DNA of 64,000 nucleotides, taken from the NCBI RefSeq assembly GCF_000203815.1, contig NW_004457737.1, positions 1,054,001 to 1,118,000 on the forward strand, in the 5' to 3' direction. This stretch comes from Cavenderia fasciculata. Lineage: Eukaryota; Evosea; Eumycetozoa; Acytosteliales; Cavenderiaceae. The number at the start of each line of letters is the position of its first letter. Position 1 is the first letter of the stretch. The notes beneath the pieces are model-generated. The model made no database searches and was not told the DNA's origin. It saw only the letters and a list, made by a program, of their open reading frames with translations. The position numbers and the translations under genes were made by a program. This document shows positions 45,029 to 55,765 of the stretch, piece after piece.

Positions 45029-46945
45029 ATGGATAGAGATAGATGTTATTTTATATATGGTAGTAGTTATCTACCTAACATTATCATCTATCAAATAGTT
45101 GAAGAGTTGGTGAATGACATTGATTTGATATGTCTGTTGTTCACTTGTAAACAGTTTTATTATAACTTTAGACAACAATACAAGTGTCGATTCAAAGGTG
45201 TATCATTAATAGATAAATCATCAGACACATATAAAATAAGATACAACACTCTCTATGCTATCCAATCATTCCATCTTGGATCATTCACCGATATATTTCA
45301 TAGATCAATCTCAAATCAACTTGTCAAGAGCTGCAACATACCATTATTTAATTACGATAATAATAATAATAATAATAGTAGAAGTAGAGATGATTCGATT
45401 GAAAAGTCTGTAATATTAGTTGATGATATTGATGATAATCTTTTGGTGGATGATCTACCAGATACTATCAAATGGTTATCCATCGATAGTTCTGGTAGAC
45501 CACTCACATTAGAAGATGGATGGAAGTTACCAAGTGAGTTGGAAAGTCTAGAATATATGTCATACAATAGTGGTATGGTTGGATTAGGTGTACTACCAGA
45601 GACATTGACCGAATTGACTTTGGACGTACCTCCCCATGGTCTCGCAGACGGTGTGATTCCTCAGTCAGTACAAACACTCGTACTCAAGAACAATGATGTA
45701 TTTGGTGCACCGGATATAGTGCGATCGGAGTACCACCTTCCTCATCGTCTCTCACACCTCTACATTTATTTCGCAATCGATACTCTGTCGCTGCAGTTCC
45801 CACCGACTCTCAAGTCTCTCACATGGTGGACACCTCCATTGACACCCGACTATATGTTTCCAACAAGTCTTGTCTATTTGAAACTAGTCATCCATGATAC
45901 CCTCAACTATCCGTTAAACCTCTCACTTCTCACATCGCTTCAAACACTCAAAATCAATGCAAGAATATATTTTGTCAATGAACCAACGCCAAGTGACTAT
46001 CTACGTCTTCCACCAAACCTCACCAGTCTCACCCTCCATGCCAAAGCCACAATCGAGTCATTGACATTCTTTCCAAAGAGTTTGGTCAGTCTTGACACCA
46101 ATTACAATATAGTTAGTGGAGCCATTGACAAGGGAGAGCAACTACCCGACACACTCACCTATTTATGTTTACGGTATTGTCACGGTACCATTCCTGCCGG
46201 GTTCATAGGTCCGACTCTCAAATCTCTCAAACTCACCTTTTCCATTGTACATGCTGTCTTGTTGGAGGGTTCCATTCCAGAGGGTGTACAAACGCTCTCT
46301 GTCAACAACTACCAACACAATGGAATCGTTCAACTCATTCCAAAATCAGTCAATCATTTTAGTTGGTCTGAAAAGACAAGTGTCAAAGAGTATTTAGCAT
46401 TTCCATCAACTATTCGTACACTAGAATATAAGCCAAAGGAGATAGACCCCGCCACTGCTCACTACCAGATTCCATCGTCACTCACTTCATTGACCACCAT
46501 CGCCACACGTTGTTGTCCAACAACAACCTCAAGTGTTGGAGAATATCAGCTGTCAACGTTTTACCAATGTAATGAGGATGAAAACAACAGAAAGTGGATA
46601 CTTCCTAAAACAGTTACATTTTTATCGTTGGAGATACCGCCACAGTCTGTCATATCGCATTTCCGGTTTGATCCAATTATCTATCAAACCAATGTAACTG
46701 AATTGGTATTACAATCAGACTCACGTGATATTATTCATTGTAATATTCAAAGATTTGAAGAGTTAGATATCATCAACAACAATAATAACAGTGATACCTA
46801 TGATGTATTGATAACAGACAAACATTCATTACTTGGTGGTGTAGTCAGACTTGGTAAACAACAACAAAAACTATATTTAAATTGGAAGGGAGGTGTTGGT
46901 GCTAATGGGCCACCTACAATTAGTACCACTATCCCCACTGTTTAA
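45029..46945 (+). CDS. FNIP/LRR-like repeat protein with F-box-like N-terminus (copy 1)
   Basis: A single exon encodes 638 residues. The N-terminal 60 residues (NIIIYQIVEELVNDIDLICL; FTCKQFYYNFRQQYKCRFKG) look like the F-box-like helix bundle that opens many dictyostelid repeat proteins. After an Asn-rich linker come about 20 repeats of 20-25 residues with a core P-x-(S/T)-L-x-x-L-x-L, for example LPETLTELTLDVP, IPQSVQTLVLKN, LPPNLTSLTLHA and IPSSLTSLTTIA, similar to FNIP and leucine-rich repeats. F-box/FNIP proteins are candidate substrate adaptors of ubiquitin ligases; that role is inferred. It is the first of three tandem paralogues. Confidence 0.8.
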   Translation: MDRDRCYFIYGSSYLPNIIIYQIVEELVNDIDLICLLFTCKQFYYNFRQQYKCRFKGVSLIDKSSDTYKIRYNTLYAIQSFHLGSFTDIFHRSISNQLVKSCNIPLFNYDNNNNNNSRSRDDSIEKSVILVDDIDDNLLVDDLPDTIKWLSIDSSGRPLTLEDGWKLPSELESLEYMSYNSGMVGLGVLPETLTELTLDVPPHGLADGVIPQSVQTLVLKNNDVFGAPDIVRSEYHLPHRLSHLYIYFAIDTLSLQFPPTLKSLTWWTPPLTPDYMFPTSLVYLKLVIHDTLNYPLNLSLLTSLQTLKINARIYFVNEPTPSDYLRLPPNLTSLTLHAKATIESLTFFPKSLVSLDTNYNIVSGAIDKGEQLPDTLTYLCLRYCHGTIPAGFIGPTLKSLKLTFSIVHAVLLEGSIPEGVQTLSVNNYQHNGIVQLIPKSVNHFSWSEKTSVKEYLAFPSTIRTLEYKPKEIDPATAHYQIPSSLTSLTTIATRCCPTTTSSVGEYQLSTFYQCNEDENNRKWILPKTVTFLSLEIPPQSVISHFRFDPIIYQTNVTELVLQSDSRDIIHCNIQRFEELDIINNNNNSDTYDVLITDKHSLLGGVVRLGKQQQKLYLNWKGGVGANGPPTISTTIPTV

Positions 46946-46951
46946 TTTCAA

Positions 46952-46973
46952 TTCGATTGAAAGTTCAATCGAA
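46952..46973. terminator. 3'-end hairpin after repeat-protein copy 1
   Basis: TTCGATTGAA-AG-TTCAATCGAA is a perfect 10-bp inverted repeat starting 6 bp after the stop codon. A 2-nt loop is too tight for RNA, so the real hairpin would open a pair or two. It may shape the mRNA 3' end or simply be a cruciform-prone palindrome. The other two copies lack it. Confidence 0.35.
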
Positions 46974-47163
46974 ATATGTATATATGTGTAGACTGCTGTT
47001 TACAAAAAAAAAAAAGATCTGACCATCAAAAAATCCGCGAGCGAATATGTGCATGTTCACCGAATCAAAACAAGGCAAAGATCAACTTGATACATGTACG
47101 TTGGTTAAAATAAAAAAAATTAATTTATTTATTAATTTTATTTTGTCTATTATTAGTTATAAT

Positions 47164-49215
47164 ATGGATATAGATAGAGATATAATGGAAGATACAAATA
47201 GAGATATATGTTATTTTATATATGGTGGTAGTTATCTACCTAATAGAATCATCTATCAAATAGTTGAAGAGTTGGTGAATGATATCGATTTGATATGTCT
47301 GTTGTTCACTTGTAAACAGTTTTATTATAACTTTAGACAACAATACAAGTGTCGATTCAAAGGTGTATCATTAATAGATCAGTCAACACACGCACTCAAC
47401 AAAATACGTGACAACACTATACACGCAACCAAATCATTCCACCTTCGATCATTCACCGATATATTTCACAGATCAATATCTAATCAACTTGTCAAAAGCA
47501 ACATACCATTATTTAATTATAATAATAATAATAGTCATAGTGATAATAGTGAGGATTCAATTGAAGAGGCTGTAATTTTGGTTGACCAAATTTACCATAA
47601 ACAACAAAAAAATAATAATAGTGATGATTCGATTGAAACCCCGATCATTATGGGAGGAGCTGGCGATGACTATAATGAACAACCTTTGATGCAAGATCTA
47701 CCAGATACCATCAAATGGCTAGCCGTCAATAGTTCTAGTAGACCTCTCACATTGGCCACTGGATGGAAGTTTCCAAGTCAGCTGGAGAAACTAGAATATA
47801 CTTCAACTATCAATAGAAAGATTGAAATGGGTGTACTACCAGAGACATTGACTGAATTGTCTTTGAGAACACCTTCAGAGACTAGTCTTGAAGAAGGTGT
47901 GATTCCAAAGTCAGTCACATCACTCACACTCAAGAAAATTGAAAAATCTTTGGAAGTTGTTGGTGATGATGTGCCTGTCATCTACTACCACTTTCCTAGT
48001 CATCTCTTGCATCTCCACATTCATTTCAAAATCGAATCTCCAATGCTGATGTTTCCACCGACTCTGCTATCTCTCTCATTGCATATGCCTCCAGCGACCA
48101 CCGACTTTAGATTCCCATCCAATCTTGTCAGTTTAACACTTGGGGTTGGTCGAGATGGTGTCAGCCGTTCGTTAAACCTCTCTCTTCTCACTGCTCTTCA
48201 AACACTCGTGATAAGGTCATCTGTCCCTATTCCAAGTGACTATCTTCGTCTCCCACCAAACCTAACCAGTCTCGTTCTCTATGCCAGTACGACGATCGAC
48301 TCATTGACATTCTTTCCGACGAGTCTGGTCAGTCTCGAAACATTTTATATTACTATAAAAGGTGCCGTCGAAAAAGGAGAACAGCTACACGACACACTCA
48401 CCCATTTAAGTTTACAATTCAAAGAGGCCATCCCCGTTGGATTCATTGGCCCGTCTATTAAAACTCTCAAACTCGGTTTTATCACAAAAGAACTGCTCGA
48501 CGTTGCTCTGCTGGATGGTACTATTCCAGAGGGTGTACAAACACTCTCTATCACCAGCTACCGAAATTTTGGTATCCCTCCAACTATTCTACAATCGATC
48601 AATCGTTTTACATGGAATCGTTTGAATACCAAAACAGAAAATCTAGCATTTCCATCGACCGTTGGTGCACTAGAATATTTTTCTGGGCTCCCGGCCAACT
48701 ACCAGATTCCATCATCACTCACCTCACTATCGACGGTTGCCACACGTCAAGCCAACCTATTACAAAAAGAATATGGTCTGTCAACTCTCTACATCTATCA
48801 AGATGAAAACAACAGAAAGTGGTTGCTTCCTGAAACTGTTACATTTCTATCTTTGGATATCCCCTCACATTTTGATGGAATGGATGAAACATATTATTTG
48901 TATGTTAGGTTGGATCCAATTATCTATCAAACAAATGTAACTGAATTGGTATTACGAACAATTAGTAGAGATATTATTCATTGTAATATTCAAAGATTGG
49001 AAGATTATAGCAACAACAACAACAACAACAACAATAATAGTGATACCTATGATGTATTGATAACAGACCAACACTCATTACTTGGGGGTATCGTCAGACT
49101 TTCTAAACAACAACCACAAACACAACAACTATATTTAAATATAAATTGGAAGAAAATTGGTGACCCATTTAAAATCAGTGTGACTACTATCCCAGGAACA
49201 ACAAACATACAATGA
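47164..49215 (+). CDS. FNIP/LRR-like repeat protein with F-box-like N-terminus (copy 2)
   Basis: A single exon encodes 683 residues from the ATG at 47164. The frame is open back to 47047, but the upstream part is unlike the paralogues, and 47164 gives MDIDRDIMEDTNRDICYF, matching copy 3. The F-box-like N-terminus is almost identical to copies 1 and 3 in DNA as well as protein. A longer Asn/Asp-rich linker carries two related acidic motifs (DSIEEAVILVD; DSIETPIIMGG). The repeats include LPETLTELSLRTP, IPKSVTSLTLKK, FPSNLVSLTLGV and LPETVTFLSLDIP. The C-terminal block FDP/LDPIIYQTNVTELVL is shared by all three genes. Role is unknown; ubiquitin-ligase adaptor is a guess from the domain type. Confidence 0.8.
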   Translation: MDIDRDIMEDTNRDICYFIYGGSYLPNRIIYQIVEELVNDIDLICLLFTCKQFYYNFRQQYKCRFKGVSLIDQSTHALNKIRDNTIHATKSFHLRSFTDIFHRSISNQLVKSNIPLFNYNNNNSHSDNSEDSIEEAVILVDQIYHKQQKNNNSDDSIETPIIMGGAGDDYNEQPLMQDLPDTIKWLAVNSSSRPLTLATGWKFPSQLEKLEYTSTINRKIEMGVLPETLTELSLRTPSETSLEEGVIPKSVTSLTLKKIEKSLEVVGDDVPVIYYHFPSHLLHLHIHFKIESPMLMFPPTLLSLSLHMPPATTDFRFPSNLVSLTLGVGRDGVSRSLNLSLLTALQTLVIRSSVPIPSDYLRLPPNLTSLVLYASTTIDSLTFFPTSLVSLETFYITIKGAVEKGEQLHDTLTHLSLQFKEAIPVGFIGPSIKTLKLGFITKELLDVALLDGTIPEGVQTLSITSYRNFGIPPTILQSINRFTWNRLNTKTENLAFPSTVGALEYFSGLPANYQIPSSLTSLSTVATRQANLLQKEYGLSTLYIYQDENNRKWLLPETVTFLSLDIPSHFDGMDETYYLYVRLDPIIYQTNVTELVLRTISRDIIHCNIQRLEDYSNNNNNNNNNSDTYDVLITDQHSLLGGIVRLSKQQPQTQQLYLNINWKKIGDPFKISVTTIPGTTNIQ

Positions 49216-49360
49216 ACCATTTATTAATAAATGATGAAGGATTAATATTATTAATGGTATCAATAAAAAATAAAATAAAATAAAAAATTGGATGGCTCTG
49301 AAGTCGTTGGTCTTTCGTCTCTTATTATAAAAACAATTTATTTTTAATTTTCTATTTGTA

Positions 49361-51307
49361 ATGGAAGATATAGATACAAATAGAGATATAGATAAATGTT
49401 ATTTTATATATGGTAGTAGTTATCTACCTAATATAATCATCTATCAAATAGTTGAAGAGTTGGTGAATGACATTGATTTGATATGTCTGTTGTTCACTTG
49501 TAAACAGTTTTATTATAACTTTAGACAACAATACAAGTGTAGATTTAAAGGTGTATCATTAATTGATCAAACAAAATGCTCATACAAGATAAGATACGGC
49601 ACTCTGCACGCAACCAAATCATTCAACCTTCGATCATTCACCGATATATTTCATAGATCAATATCTAATCAACTTGTCAAAAGCATCACCAGCCCTCTCA
49701 TCAATTATAATAATAATAGTAATAATAATAGAGATGATTTGATTGAAAAAGCATTGATCTACAATATAATAGAATCAAATGAAAACAACAACGATGACAA
49801 CCATATTGATGCAAGAAAGATGATGGATGATCTACCAGATACTATCAAATGGCTCATCGTTGATAGTCCTGCTCGTCTGAGATTCAGACGATTAACACCC
49901 CTGTCGTTGGATGGATACAAGTTTCCGAGTCAGCTGGAGATACTACATTTAATATTGAACAGCAGCATTGCAAATGTATTGCTACCAGAGACATTGACCG
50001 AATTGACTTTGGACACACCTGACAATGGTCTTGCAGAAGGTTTGGTTCCACAGTCGGTCAGATCACTCACACTCCAGAACATCATTTATCGTGGTTCATC
50101 TATATCCACAGGATACCACTTTCCTCGTCATCTCTTGCATCTAAAGATCAATTACGCAATACAATCTCCACTGCCGTTTCCACCAACTCTGCTATCTCTC
50201 TCGTTGAGGATGGCTACAGTACTCACCGACTTTAGATTTCCATCGAATCTTGTCAGTTTAACACTCTACGCTGAACCTCTCAAACAACCGTTAAACCTCT
50301 GGCTTCTCACTGCACTTGAAACCCTCTACATTTCATTACATGAATCGCTCGGTCCGAGGGGCATTCCAACGCCAAGTGACTATCTGCGTCTCCCACCAAA
50401 CCTAACCAGTCTAACACTCAATGCCAAAACCACGATTGATTCATTGACACTCTTTCCAAATAGTCTTGTCAGTCTTTGTATCGGATACGATGTCATAAGT
50501 GGTGCCATAGACAAGGGAGAGCAACTGCACCCCGCACTCACCCATTTAAGTTTACATGGTTGGAGTGGTACCCTACCGGCTGGGTTCATTGCCTCGACTG
50601 TTAAAACCGTCAAGATCGATTTTAATAGGGAGGGTTCCATGTTGGAGGGTGCCATTCCAGAAGGTGTACAAACACTCAATGTCACCAGCTACCATCACAA
50701 TGGAATCGTTCAGCTCATTCCACAATCAGTCAAACATTTCAGTTGGAGAACTATTGGAAGGCAGAATGCCGTAGAAGAGTATTTTGCATTTCCATCAACC
50801 ATTCGCACACTTGGATGTATGAAAAGAAGTAATCCCGCCAACTTCCAGATACCCTCGTCACTCACCTCCCTATCCATCTACGCGCCTACGTCCCCAATCT
50901 ATTCCGGTGAGAGAGAATATGACCTGTCAGCACTGTACAATGTTGACGAAGGTGAAAACAATAGAAAGAGGTTGCTTCCTGAGACAGTTAGCATTTTAAC
51001 ATTAGAGATACCTTCATATCGTGGTTCACACCTCAGATTGGATCCAATTATCTATCAAACCAATGTAACTGAATTGGTAATACAATCAGACTTTAGCGAA
51101 CCCATTTGTTGGAATATTCAAAGATTTGAAGAATTGAACTATAGTATCAACAATAATAACAACGATATCTATGATGTATTGATAACAGAAAAAAGTTCAT
51201 TATTTGGAGGTATCGTCAGACTTGGTAAACAACAAACAAAACTGTATTTAAATTGGAAGAGCTCCAAGGTTTCACCTATAATCAGCACGAATCCCGTTTA
51301 TTTTTGA
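49361..51307 (+). CDS. FNIP/LRR-like repeat protein with F-box-like N-terminus (copy 3)
   Basis: A single exon encodes 648 residues, starting MEDIDTNRDIDKCYFIYGSS. Organisation is as in the two upstream paralogues: F-box-like first 65 residues, Asn/Asp-rich linker, about 20 P-x-(S/T)-L-x-x-L-x-L repeats (LPETLTELTLDTP, FPPTLLSLSLRMA, LPPNLTSLTLNAK, IPSSLTSLSIYA), and the shared end LDPIIYQTNVTELVIQS. Spacing of 145-218 bp between the genes and common orientation fit serial tandem duplication. Protein divergence rises steadily after the N-terminal block. Confidence 0.8.
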   Translation: MEDIDTNRDIDKCYFIYGSSYLPNIIIYQIVEELVNDIDLICLLFTCKQFYYNFRQQYKCRFKGVSLIDQTKCSYKIRYGTLHATKSFNLRSFTDIFHRSISNQLVKSITSPLINYNNNSNNNRDDLIEKALIYNIIESNENNNDDNHIDARKMMDDLPDTIKWLIVDSPARLRFRRLTPLSLDGYKFPSQLEILHLILNSSIANVLLPETLTELTLDTPDNGLAEGLVPQSVRSLTLQNIIYRGSSISTGYHFPRHLLHLKINYAIQSPLPFPPTLLSLSLRMATVLTDFRFPSNLVSLTLYAEPLKQPLNLWLLTALETLYISLHESLGPRGIPTPSDYLRLPPNLTSLTLNAKTTIDSLTLFPNSLVSLCIGYDVISGAIDKGEQLHPALTHLSLHGWSGTLPAGFIASTVKTVKIDFNREGSMLEGAIPEGVQTLNVTSYHHNGIVQLIPQSVKHFSWRTIGRQNAVEEYFAFPSTIRTLGCMKRSNPANFQIPSSLTSLSIYAPTSPIYSGEREYDLSALYNVDEGENNRKRLLPETVSILTLEIPSYRGSHLRLDPIIYQTNVTELVIQSDFSEPICWNIQRFEELNYSINNNNNDIYDVLITEKSSLFGGIVRLGKQQTKLYLNWKSSKVSPIISTNPVYF

Positions 51308-51392
51308 AACAAACAATACCAAAATATATAAATAAATAAATGTAAATATACTTTTTTTTAATTGCATCTATCAAAGATTCTCTCTCAATAAT

Positions 51393-54187
51393 TTATTCAT
51401 CCAAAGATTTTGTCCAATCATAATCTTTCCATTTTGCTTTAAAGTTTGAGACCATGGTCTCTTCATCTGATCTTGATCTTCTTCTGTTGTAAACCTCGTC
51501 AAGGTCAAGCTCTAATATACTTGTCATGACAGTCTTTCCAAAGTCACGTTGGAACTTGGTTTCATTGTCGATGGGGTGAACGTAACCGGTCTGTTTGTAT
51601 CCAAATTCGACCCAAAAGTATGGGAACCCCTTTTCTGGGATACTGTTCTTTAATCCACCCTTTTTGATACAATCTATAAGCTTGTTGGGTGTCCATTCCG
51701 ATTCAGACTCCATCAATGCATTTTTAAAGAATCCAGGTGCTTTCATAAAATCCTCTTGGTTCAATGGGACACAATCAATCAATGTATGATACTGAGACTT
51801 GAATTTGCTTGCAGTCTCCATAAACACTACAAATTTCTTTTCCTTTGCAAACATTTGAATTAAACATTTTTTAAAATTCTATATAAACAAAAGAGGAAAT
51901 TAAATTAATAAATATTAAATAAATAAATAATTATTTTTAATCTTTTACATACTTGAATTTCATCCCAAACTTCTTCATCGGTTGATCTACATGATACAAT
52001 ATGTTGAATAGGTACAATTTGACAATGTCCACTAACCAACTGTGAACGAGTTGGTAATGAGAGGAATACTTGGTTGCCAGTTGCCACCATCATATGTTTT
52101 TGGAATTGAGGACTTTGATAGCAATGCCAGCAACGTCCTAGCGCGTCGTTTACCTTTTTATCAGAGCTTATAATTTTTTGTTTGTATTTGGTTGTCTCCT
52201 TTTCGTCCATCTTTTGTTGTTGACGTTTACTTGGGTTTTTAGAGTTCATTGTCTCTGGTCCATAGTCGTCTCGGTCGTCTGTAGCCCATTTTGTAGATTT
52301 GGCCATGGTCTTTAAAAAGTCCAAATCCATATTATCAGACAATCCTCTCTTTTCTCTTGCTACCAATTCATCCAAACTCAACTTGTCGTCGTCACCATAG
52401 TATTGTTGTCTTTCACCATTCTTGTCAAATGCATTCTTTGTTCCCATTGATTTTCTAGATGCTCGTTCATTCATAAAAATCTTTCTACCAAATTCATCCA
52501 ATCCTGACAATTTAATTCTTTCACTTGTTCTTTCAGATTCTTCGGTTGGCGTAGATGATGGCTGTTCTTCTTGTTGTTGTTGTTGAGGTGGTGTTGGTAA
52601 ATCCTTTTTAGCCTTTAATTCATCAACTTGTTTTCTTAATTCCTCATATCTCTTTGTATTACCCATAATCTTTGCTTTCATCATTTCAGCTGATAATTTG
52701 TTAATGTTTGGTGTTGCCACTTGTTCTTGTTGTTTTGAAGATGTATTTGATGGTAAAAGAGTTGTAGATGTAGTAGAAACGGTTGATGTTTCTAATTTAT
52801 CTGTATTATTATTATTATTATTATTATTCTTGTTTAAATTTGGGAAATAATCTGATAGATTTGGTTGCTCGGTTCTAACAATTGAAACAGGTACTGATTT
52901 GTTCTCTTCTTTTGGCTTGTCATCCTTTCTATCTTTATCTCTTTGGTCTCTGTCGTCGTGACGCCTGTCTCGGTTTCCTCCATCCCTGCTGGTATCATCT
53001 CTTTTATATTTGTCTCCATATCTATCTTGGTGACCTCCTGTTTGTCTTGTGTCGTTTCTTCCATTATCTCTATCTCTATCTCTATCTCTGTCATCATGAC
53101 CTCTATGATAACCTCTATCGTTGTCACGGTCATCACGTCTATATCTATCACTTTCCTTTCTATCTCGATCATCGTATGATCTATTGGTTCCTCTTTGATC
53201 TCTGTCATCTCTTTGTTTATCTCTTTGATCATCACCACGTTTATATCTTTCATCATATTTTTCTCTGTATGATGACGAAGATGAGGATGAAGAGGATGAA
53301 GATGATTGAGAAGAACCAGTAACTCTATCTTTGTTTCTCCAATTTAAATCAGAACTTTCAGATGGTCTCTTCATCTTAAAGTTGTGATGATCATCTTGAT
53401 CCTTTTTAAGATAATCTCTATCAGATGATGATGATGACGATGATCCTCTATTATTATGAGAGGAAGAATACTCCTTTTTGACAAATGATTGAGGGTTTGG
53501 ATGTGGAGGGGCACTACCAAGAGTCTTGGCCTGTTGCAATAGTGATGGTATTTCAGAGGCATCGTATCTCTGTCTGAGAATGCTTTCCAACGACACACCA
53601 TCTTCTTTGGCTTGTTGGACAGCTCGCATCAACTTTCTTTGTTTCCAACTAGCACCTCCATCACCAACAACGGGTATTGAAGATGCTTCAATCGATGCCA
53701 ATGGTGCTGGTGTCGACAAGATACCTTGAGCGAGTAACTTTGGATCTACAATACCAGCAGTCTTGGCCAATGCATCTGACAAGTCTTGTTTATCCTTTTT
53801 TTGTTTATCCAATAACTCTCTCTTTACATCATTGTGACTCTTTGAACCAGATAACCACGATGATGTCTCTAAGTTCATCCATTCATCACGATTATTACTA
53901 CTACTATTGTTGCTTGTCACCTGCTTCTCTTCCTCTTCCTTTACTTGTTGATTATGATCATCTTTTAACTTCTTTCTTGATGATCCTCGATTGTCATCAC
54001 TATCATCACTACCGCTATTAATACTATCATCACTGTCACCTTTTGTACGATGATGATGACGTTTCTTCTTATCCTTCTTTTTCTCCTTTCTATCTTTATC
54101 CTTCTTTCTATCTTTTTTCGATGATGATGATGATCTTTCAACCTCTACCTCTTCAGCTCCTGCTTCCACCCATTCATCATCGTCCAT
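51393..54187 (-). CDS. cwf19l2: CWF19L2-like spliceosomal protein
   Basis: Two exons (54187-51953, 51878-51393) encode 906 residues. The N-terminus is charged with Lys/Asp/Ser runs, followed by a block near residues 150-250 (WKQRKLMRAVQQAKEDGVSL) and an Arg/Asp-rich stretch (RDRDRDRDNGRND). The C-terminus has both CwfJ domains, split by the intron: CwfJ_C_1 with RCWHCYQSPQFQKHMMVATG and LVSGHCQIVPIQHI (HIT-like fold), and CwfJ_C_2 with FVVFMETASKFKSQYH, PYFWVEFGYKQTGYVHPID and a final YDWTKSLDE. CWF19 proteins associate with the late spliceosome and are related to debranching-enzyme regulators. Reading the second exon as a separate 153-residue gene would be wrong, since NFKKCLIQM joins the two in frame. 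Confidence 0.9.
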
Positions 54188-55765
54188 GATTGAGTACAAT
54201 ATAATAATAATATAATATTGATATTATGTGTAATCTATCTATCTATCTTTATAAAAAAGAAAATGAACTTGAACTCACCAAGCATTGCAGTGAATTAATT
54301 GTTTGAAAACACACTAAATCTATTTATTTCTTTTCGTCAATACATATATAGAGAAATAATATAAATAACTTAACTCATAAATAACTCAATCATATTAGTA
54401 TTAAGTATATCTATATCTTATATATATATAATCGTCTCTCTGAACAAATGATCATAACTATCTATATCTATTATATTATGATTGATAGACACGCTCACCT
54501 CACCCCCCGTCATCGTAGTATTAATCCGATGATCGTCATTCACTTAAGTGAATAATCCGTGGACGAATCAGAATCGGTGCTTGCAGAGACGGAAGTATGT
54601 TGATCTCAACCCACGCCTGCATAATTAGCTCTGCCCAACCGAACTGACTGTGCAGAATGTTTGAATCGCGATCTCGATTAGCTCATCTGCCTGCCCAACT
54701 GCATCTCAGATTTTTACATTTTTTTAATTTTTGTTTTTAATTTTGTTGGTTTTAGGTCCATTATGACAGTAGACATTGTCTGAAATTATCTCTATAACTA
54801 AGGAGGGACAGATAGATAGATAAAAGATAGAAGAGGATAGACCCACATAATAGAATTTTACTTAGTATCCTATCATCATCATCATCATTTAACACCCAAG
54901 TACTACTACTACTTCCTTGTATCTATCACACCAACAACAACAACAAACATTATATATTTATTTATATTTATTATTATAATTACTATAGTTCTGTAGCACC
55001 ATTCATTTAATATTACAGGCATTCATATATTACTATTTTCATTGTATGTATCTTCCTAACCTTACTCATACACCTCATCTACCTACCTACTTGTTTGTAG
55101 AGTCACAGCAATAGCATCATACACTACATACACACACAGCAAGAAGACAGCAGACATAACAGATACTACAAGTATTAATCTCATTGAATGATTCGTTTGG
55201 GTTGGTTTGGTTCACCCACACACCACATTGTTTTGGGATGGATAGTGTAATACCAACCCGCTTTCAGCTGGCGTTTATTGGATGCATCCACGCAGTGAAT
55301 GCAGGTGGTTTCAAAAAAAAAAAAATCACGTTTCAACAGATGGTTCTGTGTCAAAAATGACATCGAGATTATCGTTTAAAAATGGATACAGAGAGAGAGA
55401 GAAAGAAGATCTTCGATCGAAATAATCAAACACCGATTATTCCTTGTCATGTTGTGTGTGAAGTTACTGCTGCTTCTGCTGCTGGCTGTTGTTGTTGTTG
55501 TCTCTCGTTGTTTACATTGCTGAAAGATAGATAGACTGTTACAACAGTTATACTGACTTTTTTTTATCCATCCATTATATAATATATTGTTGTATAACAT
55601 CTTTTACTTTTACTTCTACTCTAATTAATTCCTTAGATTTGTGTATTTTTAGTTTAATCTTATAAACATTATTTTTTTATAAGAGTCTTTTTTTTATATA
55701 TTATATATTATATTCTACTCCTACTCTTTCATCAATAATAATAATAATAATAATAATAATAAGAG
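54188..55765. other. Long divergent intergenic region upstream of myosin VII
   Basis: Holds the promoters of the CWF19L2-like and myosin genes. Two islands stand out from the AT-rich background by higher G+C and low repeat content: 54500-54715 (with TTGATCTCAACCCACGCCTG and a repeated GCTCTGCCCAACC/CTGCCTGCCCAACTG pair) and 55185-55345. Neither has tRNA-like A/B boxes. An (AAT)n run at 55734-55761 directly precedes the myosin start. Confidence 0.45.

Noticed and set aside
47047-47163. N-terminal extension of repeat-protein copy 2
   Set aside because: Unlike the paralogues, and runs through intergenic AT-rich DNA; the ATG at 47164 matches copy 3.
51393-51854. Separate 153-residue gene
   Set aside because: It is the second exon of the CWF19L2-like gene; the acceptor at 51879-51880 adds NFKKCLIQ and continues the CwfJ domains.
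54500-54715. tRNA or other known ncRNA in the island upstream of CWF19L2
   Set aside because: No A box/B box spacing or cloverleaf could be drawn on either strand.
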